This document shows, piece by piece, positions 38,723-50,290 of a stretch of 64,000 nucleotides of DNA. Position 1 is the first letter of the stretch, and each line of letters starts with the position of its first letter. The translations under genes and the position numbers were made by a program. The notes under the pieces were generated by a model. The model was not told the DNA's origin and did not search any database. It saw nothing but the letters and a program-made list of their open reading frames with translations. This stretch comes from Motacilla alba alba (lineage: Eukaryota; Chordata; Aves; Passeriformes; Motacillidae). Where the stretch lies: positions 38,011,052-38,075,051 of the forward strand of contig NC_052018.1 of the NCBI RefSeq assembly GCF_015832195.1, in the 5' to 3' direction.

Positions 38723-40019
38723 TATTACCCAGATACTCTGCTACGCAAGACAGACTTCTAAATGCAGCCATGTGGCAGCCTAGGAGAATGGTTCAAAACA
38801 GAATCAATGTTCCTATAGTCTTGTTTTGAATTTACAATTTTCTTAGAGTTAAGTATTCTCTAAAGCAATTAAATAAGAATCCCCAATATTCCTAAAATTC
38901 TTTTCATTCTTGAAATCTTCAGACTTCCAAGAACTAGGTTAAAATATGGTTATTCCTACATTGATTTTTGATTAATCAGTTTGGTTATGGTGTGTGGTGT
39001 GTTAATTTGGTTTTAATTTACTGTTTTATTGAATGTAAGCATGAGATATCAGTTTTGTTTCACATAATTGAGAACTTTGGCCTACAACAATTCACATTCA
39101 TGTTGAAGTCACGGGCACCAACAGTGCTAAATTTCATGGTCTCAGCTTTGAATAGTTTTGAGGACACAATCTCTTACTACACTTTTTTTTCAGAGCACGC
39201 CTTTATTGAACCTCATCAAAGTAGCACAATATGACAATTGAATGTTTTACCATGGACTGCCTTAAAGGAGCTGGGCTTCAGCAGCTGTTTACCCTCATTA
39301 ATTTTCTAGTATCAGTGTCTTTGTAATTCCAACAGCATGGTAGCCTGCTCTTAATTTAAATTATTATTTTTACGTTATTGTTTTCTGTAGGAATAAAGGT
39401 TTTCCGGAAGTATAATAGATAGCATATGGAGTCTTACAGACAACTGGAGAAACTTCACAAACTGAACTGTGAACAGCTCAAGGGCCATATCTGCAGCAGA
39501 TCACTCCTAATTCACAAAAGGTTCTTCTAAGAGAAAGCCAGCATGTGTGGTTTGGGAAACAAGGATAACAAGAAGCAGACCCATCTCATGTTGCCATGGG
39601 AATACTTTATGCTCTCTGTCTGGATGGTGTAGAAGTATTCATGAGTTGTCTCTATAAATCACATAATTAAAATGGGAATAAATAGGACTAATTGCATGTT
39701 CTCTGTGGAAAATTGCTCACTATCTATTATTGTTACAGATAATTTCAAAATATCTGACAGAAATTACCCTTGGTTTACGGCAAAAAGAGCTCAACAGATT
39801 TCTTTTAAAACATTTTAAAATAATCCATACTTCAAAACAAAAAAGTGCCCAAGAAGATAAATTACCTCCCAAGTCTCTGCCAAGGTCACTTTTCTTTGAT
39901 TTCCCATTCTTCCTTGTTGCAGGAAGCAGCCAACAAAGGAAATAGTCATCATGGATTTTGGAGAAAAATATCATGCTTTATGAGCCTCAGAGCCTTCAAC
40001 AATGAGGTGATTGGCCTCC
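38723..40019. other. No gene seen
   Basis: AT-rich sequence; no exon, RNA gene or repeat was recognised. Overlapping short frames at 39720-39974 occur on both strands and have no recognisable content. Confidence 0.5.
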
Positions 40020-40245
40020 TGGGTAGCCAGGGATACCAGGGAACACTGGCTATATTGGCTTTTGTAAATTTTTCAACATTGTCCTATCATCATATACAAG
40101 CTGACCACATATACACCAGATAAGCAGACAGTGACATGGATTTAATACTGGGTAAACTCCTGAGTTCAAAAGGTTGGGATAAGTGGCATGAAGTCCGGAT
40201 TTTGGAAAATTATTAGTAGTGTGCCTCAGGGAGGGATACGAGGGC
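40020..40245 (+). mobile_element. CR1 ORF2 (reverse transcriptase) fragment, broken
   Basis: Matches an internal part of CR1 ORF2: TTTGTAAATTTTTCAACATTG, ATACAAGCTGACCACATATAC, GATAAGCAGACAGTGACATGG, AGTGGCATGAAGTCC and AGTGTGCCTCAGGGAG. This is the region that codes the palm-side motifs of the reverse transcriptase. Stops and frameshifts interrupt it. It lacks the CR1 3' end, so it is a remnant of a longer copy. Confidence 0.8.
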
Positions 40246-41511
40246 AGAAAATACTTATTAAACTGGTGAAAAGAAGATTGGATGAATACAGTGAAATTAT
40301 TAATAAAGTTTCATCCAATGAACCATAGATCCAGTAGAGCAATTCAAACACTGTCTGCACATGAATTTTGATGAAAGACACAAAAAATTTATTATTTAGT
40401 ACTATTACCCTCAGAATGGATTCAAGCAGCTGTAAATAACGACGGAGTTCAATCTTTTCCATCCCATATGATTTGGGCAAAACATGATCTGAAAAGATAA
40501 AGCTTGAAATATTTTTCAGGACTTGCATCCTGCACTACAGTATTTTGGCATTTCTCCCTCTTCCCAAGCCACTCACCCTTAAAGGTCAATCAAGGTCATG
40601 GTTTAAATCTTATTAGAATGGGTGAAAAAGAAATACTGTGGGACTTATTGATAGAAGGATTATAGGAGACTAAATTAAGTCGACAAAAATGAAAATATAA
40701 TTTAGTCCATATTCCTTGTTTATGTATTTGGCACATTTTAGCATTCCTTGAGGGATATATAACAGTATGTTGTGAGTTAAAAAGTGAAGCCAAGAAAAAT
40801 GTTAATTATATCAAAGGAAGAGAAAAAAATGTGGTCATAGGAAAAATAGGCTACTAAATCTAGATAACCTCACTCAAAAGGAAAAAATGCATACAGGTAG
40901 AGACTATTGAAAAAAATAAATCCATAATCACAGCTAGTATTCAGATACAAATTACAGGGCAAAAAGTTTCAATTAGCTGTCTACAGCACACAGTAAATGT
41001 CTACAGCAAACTTGGCTGATTTGGTGCAGATATAGGCTGTGAAAGATGATGTCTGTTGGAGAGAAGTTTTGACATGTCCTCTCGCATGAACTGTTCTGTC
41101 AGATAGCTTAGCATTTCTTTTCCTTAGAAATTAAATATTTTACTTTAACCTCTCCAATATGATTTGAGGTAGCCCTGTGAAAACGTCCTGTGCCTTATGT
41201 TCTATAATTCCCAGCTCATCCTCTGAGATCTTTAATTACTCTTTCTGCTGTGTGTATAAGATATATTTACATGCTGGGGAAGGGGAATGATGAAGGGTTA
41301 CTACAGTTGCATGTAGCATCATCTATCCTTTGATTGTCTGGAGGTGAAATATCACATGTCCACTTATGGTAACTCGTTACTTAGATATTATATATTTATC
41401 CCCTGGATAAACCTCTGCATGAATAAATTAATACATACTTAATCTCTCTGCTCTGGAGAAAAAAGGTTTCTTGACGCTTCCATGATTTTCACATTAGATT
41501 AATTGCATTTT

Positions 41512-41547
41512 GGGGGGATGGGGGGTGGGGTGGAAGAGGTGGTGGGG
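41512..41547 (+). repeat. G-rich tract, G-quadruplex candidate
   Basis: Four G runs of four to six (GGGGGG, GGGGGG, GGGG, then GGGG further on) separated by short spacers, in otherwise AT-rich DNA. The pattern fits the usual G-quadruplex rule; its function is unknown. Confidence 0.7.
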
Positions 41548-42409
41548 AAGGACCTCTTTTCTTCATTACAGAGTCTTCTGGAACTATGCTCAGTACTATT
41601 ATGATTAATGCCTTCTCTGGCTGAGTATGAAGATCTAGAAGTTTTCCTCATTCTCAAACTCTTTTTCTTTTTCTTTTTTTTTTTTTTTTTTGTATCTGTC
41701 TCTACCTCTCAATGCACTATAAGATTATTCACTTTAAATAAAAATACAGGACACAATATGAACTTGCTAAAAAACTACAAGAATTTTGTATCTGGGTGTT
41801 AGAGACAATATAATGTCACACAACTCTAACTCTGTACCTCTGCTAAAGATAGCAAAATGACCCCCTCAGTAACAATATCAGACAGGAGAATCTTCAGTGG
41901 GGCAGGAATATTGTTGTAAACTGATGTGAACAAGGGGAAAATCGGAGACAGTGAGTAATTTGTGATTACAGTCAGTTGCTTGGCTTCTCTAATTTTTCCC
42001 AAAATTTAAGCTGTAAAGTCAATTCACAGTCAAACCACAGAATCCTACATCAGCAGATTAACAGTTCTAAGTGTTGGTAAAGCAGATATTTTCTGAAGTT
42101 GCCTTGAAATACTCTCTGATTGCTTAGATGTCCTTGACAAATTAGTGCCTGCCAGAGATAAATGCATGCTAGGTTGTGTTTTTTTGTTTGCTTCACATTG
42201 TTATAATTACTGTTGCTATTTTTATTAATAGAAATACTCATAGAAAAAATGGAAACAGAGAAAAGGCGGCAAGAATAGATGTCTGATTAGTTAGTCAGTT
42301 AGTTAGTTTTGAAGGGATTTCCAGGGAAAGCAAGCTCCTGATCAAACAGCATTTTGCCCCTGTTGATCACAACACAAATATCTGTGTCCAAAGTTTAAAG
42401 ACTAACTTT

Positions 42410-42462
42410 TAGTTACATACATGTTGTAGTTGACATACATGTTTAGTTAACATACATGTTGT
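42410..42462 (+). repeat. Three imperfect tandem copies of an ~18-bp unit
   Basis: The units are TAGTTACATACATGTTG, TAGTTGACATACATGTT and TAGTTAACATACATGTTG, back to back. It is a small local tandem repeat, probably from replication slippage. Confidence 0.85.
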
Positions 42463-44225
42463 AATGAATAACATTTTCAAAGCAAACAAACAAGACTCAT
42501 CTAGGGTCTTCAAATATTATGGTTTTATCCTGGTGATGCTTATGTCCAGATAGGAGTGAGATAAAAAACTGAGAGGATGACTTATATGAATAATCATTAA
42601 TATCAATTTAAAAAATAAAAAGGAAGCAGTCAAAAAGAAAATGGAAAGAGTCAAATGGCATTCTGACATTGATTCATTCATCATGATTTATCTTTTTAGA
42701 AGTCTAGATAAGTCCTTGCTTGTGTTCTCCATTCTTTTCACTCACATTCTTTTTTACAGTCAGTAAAAGTAGCAAAGAAGAATGTTATATCCCAACTATT
42801 AGGAGATCAAGTTTCAGAAAATTGTGCTGTACATACTCTGAATGTTTTTTCACCTTTTGCAGCTCTATAGAAAACTCATATCACATTTCAAAATTTATGT
42901 AGTGATCAAAGAAACAGATAAATTTCTTTCATCTTTTTGAAAGTTAGGGTGAACACAATCACTGCACTCGGGAAACAGAGCAAGAAAGCTCTTGGAAGGC
43001 TTACGCCAAGACCTGCATGAAGAGATGGGGATGAGCAAACTGTTACACCTGCTCATCCATTATAGACAAATAAAAAATTTTGGACCAAAATATGTAAGCC
43101 TAAATATTTGGGGATATTACAATTTATTAATACTCTCTCTAAAGTGGTCATCATTACACAAAGTTGTGAAATAATCCTAATCTATTAGACAAAAGCCAGA
43201 AGGTGCTGGAACAATTATTTTAAAATGTGGTCCACAAAACTATTATCTACCTTCAATTACAAGAGTTAGTACTGTTGTCCTAACTATAAATTACTACCAT
43301 TAATAATTAGAAAGAAACCTTTACAAGACAAAAGCTTAATACTTGGCTTTGTAAATCATCAATAGCATCCTATGCAATCTATTAGCATACTCAAAAGTTT
43401 TAAGTTACCTTAAGATTTGCTACAATTTAGTCGAAAAATACACCTTTTAAGATGGATAACATTTGAGGTACTTAAGACATTCAGTTTTGATTGAAGAATG
43501 GAATTACAAATACTTCCAGGAAAATTGAAAACTTCTAAGAATATTTTTAGTCACAGAGTGGCAGACTCCCAACAGAATTACCTATAGTCTTCTAGTACTG
43601 CTTCAGAGAAACAAGATGTCTTCAGTTTTTTAAAGTATTGATTGTGTGTGGAGTTATGCAAGTTCAGATATTATGCAAGTTCAGCAAAGTATTTAGTAAA
43701 AAATAAGACTGCAAAGAGAAACATTAGCCTTGCTCAAATACACAGATATAACACAGGACACATAAAGAAAACTGCTTCTCATGGTGCAGACATTTAAATA
43801 TAGCAGGTTTATGTATAAATTAATTTCACTGTGTCCACATTTATAATGTATTTTTCAATTTTTTTAGGCCTAATGAGCTCATATAGTAAGCATATATCTA
43901 GTTGTCTTTTCTTTGAAATTATTTTTAAGTTGAGAAAATGACTAATTGATAAGTTCATATTGTAGCTTGGCATTTACTTGCAGAACTATCTTGTAGTTTC
44001 TCTATTTTGAGAGGCTGAAAACCAAACAGTGTGAAAGACCACTCTGGGTATATAGACAGTTTTACACACCATTTTCTGCTTATAGTAGTGAGTAAAATAC
44101 AACTCACAGAATAAAATGTTGCATTAAGCAACAGAAATATGAGACAGTTCTCAAGGTTTACTGATCAGCTGAGATATTGCTTTACTCAGAACAAACATTG
44201 GCTCTTTGGTCATGCTGTATCTTCA

Positions 44226-44272
44226 ATAATGAATAGTGAATACTCTTCAGTGAATAGTGTCCTATTCATTAT
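44226..44272. repeat. Perfect 11-bp inverted repeat
   Basis: ATAATGAATAG and CTATTCATTAT are separated by 25 bases. The stem is AT-rich and short, so no function is claimed. Confidence 0.8.
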
Positions 44273-44458
44273 GGCCCAATATCAGTCTCAGTTAATTTGC
44301 ATTCTAATTTTATATTCAACAGAGGGGCATCTTAATGGACTTACTATTCCTTAAAATTTCTTTTTCAATTTCAAAAATTTTTGCCTTTGCTTCCAGACTT
44401 CAGTTCAGTGATTACTATATTCCAGTCTATTGACAAAATCTTTGTAGAACAAGAGAAC

Positions 44459-44642
44459 CATAGAATATTATGAGTTGGGTGGGACCCATCAAGATCATTC
44501 AGTCCTGGCCATGCACAAGGTTCCCCAAGAATCACACCATATGTCTTAGGGCACGGTCCAAACTCTTCTTGAACCCTGTCAAGCTTGGTGCTGTGACCAC
44601 TTCCCTGGGCAGCCTGTCCCAGTATCCAACCATGTTCCGGGT
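44459..44642 (-). mobile_element. CR1 LINE, first part (tail side) of an interrupted copy
   Basis: Reversed CR1 from its tail (CATAGAATATTATGAGTTGGG) through CCAAGAATCACACCATATGTC, CTTGGTGCTGTGACCACTTCC and CAGCCTGTCCCAGTATCCAACC. It stops inside the conserved ...CTCTGGGT-GAAGAACC segment, where an LTR has inserted. The copy resumes at 45301 and again at 46210; together these pieces are a single CR1 insertion on the - strand. Confidence 0.93.
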
Positions 44643-45300
44643 TCTTGGAATCCAGGACACCCCTCTGGGTGCCCTGGATGGCTTGAGCTGCTGGCAGGGG
44701 GCTCTAAGACTCTAGCATGTAGCTAAGGACATGTGGGGTTTTGATCTTAGCCTATGGAGCAAATTATTAACTCTGTATGAAGAATTACAAGTCACAAAAG
44801 TTTAGATAGCACAACAGTAATAATCACAGGTGAAGGAAAAAAATGTGTGTAGGAAAAAAATTTTGAGCGCTGTACAGGGGGATCTGAGTTTTGTACATGG
44901 GAGTCAAGAGTTCTAAGATGGAGGGATTTGGGCGTGCCCTGTCCTTCTTCTTTCTTCTTCCTAACCTCCATGTTCAGGGTGATGTTGGCACTCACAGATT
45001 GGTTTAGGGTAGATAGTCACTGTCCAATATAGGTAGTAGGTATTGGGGAAATACTGTAAACATCTAACACGTAATATATGATATAAAAAAGGACACCAGC
45101 CCCATGGGAGGGCAGTGTGCCTTTGGCTGACCTGCTGAGCAGACCTCAGCAGCTCAGGAGAAAATCTTTTACATAACATACAATAAACAACCTTGAGACC
45201 AGATGACTGAAGACTACCGAGTCTTTCTTTGGCAGCACGAGTTGGAGCAGAAACTTTTCCACCTTTTGGGGTCACCCCAATCTGGGAGTGAAACCCTGCA
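44643..45300 (+). mobile_element. Solo LTR inserted in CR1 (insertion 1)
   Basis: This 658-bp segment interrupts the CR1. The flanking target duplication is CCGGGT (44637-44642) against CTGGGT (45301-45306), one mismatch. The segment ends GAAACCCTGCA as an LTR should, but begins TCTTGGAATCC, so the first dinucleotide appears mutated from TG. It carries a TATA-type box (ATATAAAAAA at 45081), a poly(A) signal AATAAA at 45182-45187, and the downstream GAGACCAGATGACTGAAGAC and CCACCTTTTGGGGTCACCCC. It looks like a known passerine ERV LTR group, possibly one catalogued from zebra finch, but I cannot confirm the name. No internal genes remain. Confidence 0.88.
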
Positions 45301-45504
45301 CTGGGTAAAGAACCTTGTCCTGATATCTAACCTAAACCTCCCCTGACATAAACTCATGCCACTTCCTTGAGTCCTGTCACTGGACATGAAGTGAAGAGAT
45401 TGGTGCCTGGGCCTCTGCTTTCTCTTGTGAGGATGTTGAAGACCACAATGAGGTCTCCCCTCAATATCCTCTTCTCCAGGCTGGACAAACCAAGTGACCT
45501 CAGC
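45301..45504 (-). mobile_element. CR1 LINE, middle part of the interrupted copy
   Basis: Resumes exactly where the first part stopped: AAAGAACCTTGTCCTGATATC, CTAAACCTCCCCTGACATAA, CTTGAGTCCTGTCACTGGAC, AATGAGGTCTCCCCTCAATA and CTCCAGGCTGGAC. It ends at CTCAGC, where the second LTR begins. Confidence 0.93.
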
Positions 45505-46209
45505 TGTGGTAGTGTGTTTTTATAAGTTTTGCAGTTGTTTTATTGTAAAATTTAGTTATTCAATGTTAGTTAGGTAAAATAGTTCAGTCCATGCACCCCT
45601 GTTTTATCCCCTCATAATGGTTTGTTTCTCCCAAGTTGCTGACTCCAAAGTTTTCCCACCACTTGTCTGTCACTCAGTGTGTCCATCTCCCTGTTCCTCC
45701 TCTCCTTTCCTTGTATGGCCCTGTCAATCCAAGTTGTGCTGCTCCCCTCTCCTGTCTGTCAACCCACAGACACCCATTTTATTCCAGAATGTTCTATGTC
45801 AATCGCCCTGGTTCGAACAGTTAATTTGTCCTTCAGGCTTCTCCCCTCCCCTGTGTTAACTCTATTGGTTCCATACTCCTCCCCAAGTGTTTCTGCATTG
45901 GTTGTGTGATGTTCCCATCCCTTACAGTGACTCCCTTTAAGAACCCTAGACAGACCCCTTTTCTTTGTGGCTCATCCATGACCTGGAATAAGTCTTCCTT
46001 GGGCTGCAAATGTGCATCCTCTCCTTCAATCCTTTGCCTTGGTATCCTCGTGGTGAACTGCTTCAGCATCACCCATGCCGCTGCACTCAGTGCCACCTGA
46101 GAAGCCTCGGCAGAGGCTCAGGGGCAGACTCTCTCGTGTGTCCCTCTGGTCACTCAGGGAGCTTTGCTAGCCGGCATTCTACCGCTCCATTGACCGCAGG
46201 AGAACCACA
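45505..46209 (+). mobile_element. Solo LTR inserted in CR1 (insertion 2), with 6-bp target duplication
   Basis: The 705-bp segment begins TGTGGTAGTG and ends GAACCACA, giving perfect terminal inverted repeats TGTGGT/ACCACA. It is flanked by an exact 6-bp duplication CTCAGC (45499-45504 and 46210-46215), and CR1 sequence resumes on the far side. A CTTTAAGAACCC segment near 45935 may act as a TATA box, and GGAATAAG near 45984 may be a variant poly(A) signal. Overlapping open frames of 60-88 codons on both strands here are composition effects. The boundaries are fixed by the duplication and are reliable. Confidence 0.95.
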
Positions 46210-46262
46210 CTCAGCTGCTCTATATAACATGGCTCTTTCAGGCTCTTCACCAACTTCTTTAG
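46210..46262 (-). mobile_element. CR1 LINE, last part of the interrupted copy
   Basis: Starts with the target-duplicated CTCAGC, then continues CR1 as CAGCTGCTC, CAGGCTCTTCACCAACTTC. The CR1 signal fades after about 46262, which is the 5'-truncation point of the insertion. Confidence 0.8.
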
Positions 46263-49200
46263 GAAGATTATTGTAGGCATCAAAAATATCGAGATGCAGA
46301 ATTAGCTCAATATAATGTAGATAAATCGGCAAAACCCAGAGGTCAAATTTCAGAAAGTATTAAAAATATCTTCCCTGAACAATTAAGGGTTTTTAGGTTC
46401 TCTAATTAAGACTTTTTTTTTTATTAAAATCCTTGTTTAAGAATCCTAATTGTGGTTTCCCTTGAGCTGTGGCTGTCACTCCTTTGATTTATCACACTTC
46501 CTTTTCTAGCAGTGGTAAGTTGTCCCGTAACTACTTCAGCTTCAATTGTTTTGCCACAACTCCTAATGAAGTTTTGAAATTACAAAAAAGGCTTTTGAAG
46601 GGTAATCTTACAAATAACTGTCTTTAAATAGCTATTAAGGGAATGATAACCTCAGATTCAGCTTAGTATCTTGGTGTGGGAGGTATGTTCAATATCTGTC
46701 TACCCTTCATCTCTAGGAGTCTCATTGCTCCCATAATGCTGTAGTATTACATTTTTAAGTTATAACAGTAGTTTTATATACATATATGTATATTGCAATT
46801 ATTCACTAATACAATACAATATTAGCAAATTATTAAAATATTTGAAATAAAAATGTTTTACTACCTGTATATTCTAGTGTTTCTACATTAAAAAAAAGGG
46901 ACTCACATGCAATAATTTTAATAGAATGAGACGTTCTGAGCTACAATGTTCAGACCCAGAGGAATTTAGACCTTTTTTCTAACACTTCAACTACTAACTG
47001 TGTCAAGTCAGTAAGTCTAACTTATTATTAGGCATGTTTTGAGGAACATGGAGCCTGTTTCACATGGGATAATTTATTAGTATTAGGACACTTCAGTTTT
47101 GTGAAAAATTCATACACTATTAAGAGTCATGTCTGAGATTATATTCTCTTACCAATCAGTAATTGGTTTTAAGAGTTGAAACAACATGCAGCTGCATGGT
47201 GTCACCTAATTTCCTGAATAACATAATGACACAGTCTGTTAGTGACACTGGCACAGCAGCTGTATAAAAAATGTTGTCCTTTAGTGCAGTAATTCCATTA
47301 CATGTACCTTAGTTAGTAGGTAGTTTAGTGGATAGGGCAGGATATTATCCATCTTGAGATTTGTGCCTCTTACAGAAGTCAGACACTAATACCTATTTTA
47401 AAAGAACCTCAAAAGTCCCTGTAAATTTGAATCTGGGGAATCAGTGACCTTCTCCTACTTGATCTTTATTCCTTGTCCTCTCCTCTTCCAGAAAAAGGTC
47501 TAGGATGGAGAATGGTATCATCAGTTAAAGTTATCTCCTCAAAAGAGCATGGGGGAGGAAAGGAAGTTAATCCTTATGCTCCTTTCGAAATTAGTGGATT
47601 ATAATGGACAGTTTGGACCGAAAACCAGAGATGATATAGACTGGATAAAGGTTGGACAACATCTTTCAAGTCTGTTCAGAAGCAGACACACAAGTGTTAA
47701 GAGAAAAGTGCTTTGAAACTGAGAGTATGAAAGGCATCATCTCAAATACTGTTACTCTTTCAATGAGAAGTAAATCCCCTTACAAAACCATACAAGTTTG
47801 CCTGTATGAACCACAACTTATGCAACACATTATTCTACTGACCTGAAAGTTTAGCAAAGCAGGTTCGCATCCAGACTTGCAGTTTACCTGTGTGAATGTC
47901 TATCCTGACCTTGGTAAACTGCAGATCTGTTAACCAGTTGCCAAATTAATGCCTTCATTGAGGCTGAATATTAAGTTTCTTCTCCAGTTCTGGCCTTACC
48001 ACTCTTCATAATTTACCTCAAAACATGAGATACTCACTGATTTGCATAACACTGTATCTCCCAATTTACATTTTAAAGTCAGCTCTTATTTTAGGCCTTT
48101 GTAATTCATGGGCACAGGAAAGGGTAAAAAATTAAAATACACTTCATTTGAAGGAAAGTCAGAAGCTAAACACTAAAATACCTCTATTTATTACAAAGTG
48201 TGAGTTCAAGACCATCTCAATATAGCAAAAATCCCTAGCTATTACTTACTTTAACAGGTTACGCCAAAAGTCCTGGGCTTTATTACTGTTTGTAGTCTAT
48301 TTTGTTCTTTACACAGACAGTTCCAGTTCACTCCATCAGTTACTTACATCCACCAACTTTAATCTGCTGTGGGGATTAATGAACAACACCTGACACAATG
48401 ACTTCCCAGAATGCCTGGAGCTTTAAACACTTTGATTTTTAAATAAATCATACCGTTGCACAGAAAAAAATAAAAGGGATCTGTTGCTGTATTCCGCATC
48501 CTGAGTCTATAGAAATCTGAGAAAGAGATCTCACATGTAAAAGTGACTGCAGGAAAATAAACCTTGATTGTTGCCAGATAGTTGTTGTCCTAGAGAAAAA
48601 TGTTACCCAGATCAAAAATCTAATATACCTGTACCTGATAAACAAATTTTGCTTCAAAGTGGCATTATATGTAGTTTATTTGCAAGTAAATATTTTATTC
48701 TTCCAGCACCGGGAATATATTTCCAATATACAAATTTCCTGAGTGAAACAACAGAATGGGGTTATTTTTTTTAATATGTTGTCACTCTGAGCACTGAAGC
48801 AGAGCATGATGGGTTAAAGTAATAAACACACTAGACCTGAATAATGTAACTGATTCCACATTCTAAACAAATTTATACACTTCCATGCTTCATAAATCAA
48901 TTCCATCCATTCTTTTCCAACTCTGAAATCTATTCTTAATTTCAAATGGTGTTTTCTGAGTTCTGTATTTCATAACCTTTCCATATAAATTATTCTTTCT
49001 CCATGTCCATCTTGTGAATTACTTACCCTTTATAATTTTCTTAGATTTTTTTTGCTAGTTGGATTGCTATTCATACAGTAATCTCACAGACCTCTTATTT
49101 TTAAATTGTTTAGGGAGAAATAATTGAGAATAATCAATATCGGAGTTTTGAATGTCATTGGTTATTTTTGATTGAATCCATGAAGCACGTGAGGTATTTT

Positions 49201-49971
49201 GTTCCAGAAGTGAATCAGCTCAACTTTTCTGTTTTGGTTCAAATAATTGTGTTTACAAATGTCTATGAATATATTTCATTTAAATGAACTCTCTGAGGGA
49301 ACAATCTGCTAGTAAACCCTTGTATGATAATACTCAGTGAAGGGAATGCAGAAAGCGATGACTGAAGAAGAAGAGAATTTTATTTACAATTTAGAACATG
49401 CATGCATGGCTGTATTTTTATTATTTGTTCTGTTCCAGTTTCAGCTAATGAAAAGAGATAAGCCTTTGCATTAGAATTTTTGCTGTAGTTGTAGGAACTA
49501 CAAGTATGGCAGTCTGTCAAGAATACAAGTTTCCCACTGGCACTTGTCAAATCAGATTTCAAATATTATAATAATAAATATTATTACCCAATAATACATG
49601 CAATAATCACCAATTCAAAGCTCCATTCTAATCTGTGCAAATAGATTCTGAAATATGCAATATCATATCCCAAGGCAATGCTATATTTAGCATAATAAAT
49701 GTTATAAGAATCCAAGGTCATTAAGAACAGCCATTTAAATAACATTAATCCTTGGTTTAAAAGTCGTCATAGATATTTGGAATCTAACTTGTCCTGGTAT
49801 ATTAAATTCTGACCTGAGTTGTTGGAAAAAAATTACAGCGAGCGTACATGCAGTAGCAAGAATATCTGGAAAATTTTCTCTTCTTCATTGGCACAAAGAA
49901 GCTGCTGGAAAATTTACAGCTGCACAAATGTGAAAAACCATAGACTGTAGAAAATTAAGTTAGCTGGCATT
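46263..49971. other. No gene seen
   Basis: AT-rich unique sequence between the nested CR1 and the LTR retroelement. No exon, RNA gene or transposon could be recognised. A perfect 11-bp hairpin at 47878-47923 is listed separately. Confidence 0.5.
47878..47923. repeat. Perfect 11-bp inverted repeat (hairpin)
   Basis: TGCAGTTTACC and GGTAAACTGCA are separated by 24 bases. The stem is perfect and of mixed composition, unlike the many AT palindromes around it. It is too short for a typical microRNA precursor. It could be the eroded end of a small DNA transposon or chance. Confidence 0.8.
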
Positions 49972-50048
49972 TGTTGTTAGCTGAATTGCTGCTAGCATAG
50001 GCCAGGGTAAGGAAGCAAAAAGGGCCTCTGCGTAATATCCACAAATGT

Positions 50049-50054
50049 TTTATT
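50049..50054 (-). terminator. Poly(A) signal AATAAA in the 3' LTR
   Basis: AATAAA on the - strand, within the segment common to both LTR pieces and followed by GT-rich sequence. The same hexamer is at 52654-52659 in the 5' R-U5 piece. Confidence 0.75.
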
Positions 50055-50165
50055 CAGCCACACGGTGAGATGTTCAGGTCCCAGACACATACACATGGAG
50101 GGTCCAGTGTCCTCGCCCCAGGGGCCTCGGGGCTGACCCTGGTCTCCAAGCAGTACGAAGATAAG

Positions 50166-50173
50166 GGCCAATC
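50166..50173 (-). promoter_or_regulatory. Y-box (inverted CCAAT) motif in LTR U3, promoter-proximal
   Basis: The - strand reads CCGATTGGCCCTT, which contains GATTGGCC, the core of the classical Y-box consensus CTGATTGGCCAA (10 of 12 positions by eye). It lies about 100 bases upstream of the presumed start of R. CCAAT-type boxes are normally bound by NF-Y; Y-box proteins were also first isolated on such sites. Binding here is inference only. Confidence 0.6.
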
Positions 50174-50231
50174 GGGGTAATGGGAGGGAGTGGCTCAGGA
50201 ACATAGGAACAGACATAGGAACAGGGGAAGG

Positions 50232-50240
50232 GGCCAATGG
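50232..50240 (-). promoter_or_regulatory. Second inverted CCAAT motif in LTR U3
   Basis: The - strand reads CCCATTGGCCCC. The orientation is the same as the promoter-proximal motif, about 65 bases further upstream. This match to the longer Y-box consensus is weaker outside ATTGGCC. Confidence 0.5.
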
Positions 50241-50276
50241 GATGTAACTTAGGGGATGCCCCCCAGGGCCTCAACA

Positions 50277-50290
50277 ACTCCCCATTTTTT
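50277..50290 (-). promoter_or_regulatory. Polypurine tract adjoining the 3' LTR
   Basis: The - strand reads AAAAAATGGGGAGT immediately before TGTTGAGG. A purine run with a single internal T directly upstream of U3 is where plus-strand DNA synthesis is primed in LTR retroelements, and it supports the called LTR boundary. Confidence 0.75.

Larger units (their letters stand above)
40246..44458. other. No gene seen; several short repeats
   Basis: Apart from the G-rich tract (41512-41547), the T-rich tract (about 41660-41691) and two small repeats listed separately, this 4.2 kb is AT-rich unique sequence. A direct repeat of TTATGCAAGTTCAG occurs twice near 43653-43687. No exon was recognised. Confidence 0.5.
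49972..50276 (-). mobile_element. 3' LTR of the Y-box retroelement
   Basis: 305 bp, beginning TGTTGAGGCC and ending CTAACAACA on the - strand: terminal inverted repeats TGTTG/CAACA, the standard form for retroviral LTRs. It is preceded by a purine-rich tract. It contains two ATTGG boxes in U3, a GTGTATGTGT segment about 22 bases before the start of the part shared with the 5' piece, and the poly(A) signal AATAAA (complement of 50049-50054), followed by a GT-rich stretch. The shared 100 bases would be R plus U5, and the rest U3. Open frames of 81 and 133 codons that cross it (- strand) are composition effects. Confidence 0.9.

Noticed and set aside
45617..46276. Overlapping frames of 60-88 codons on both strands
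   Set aside because: They fall inside the solo LTR at 45505-46209 and reflect its composition.
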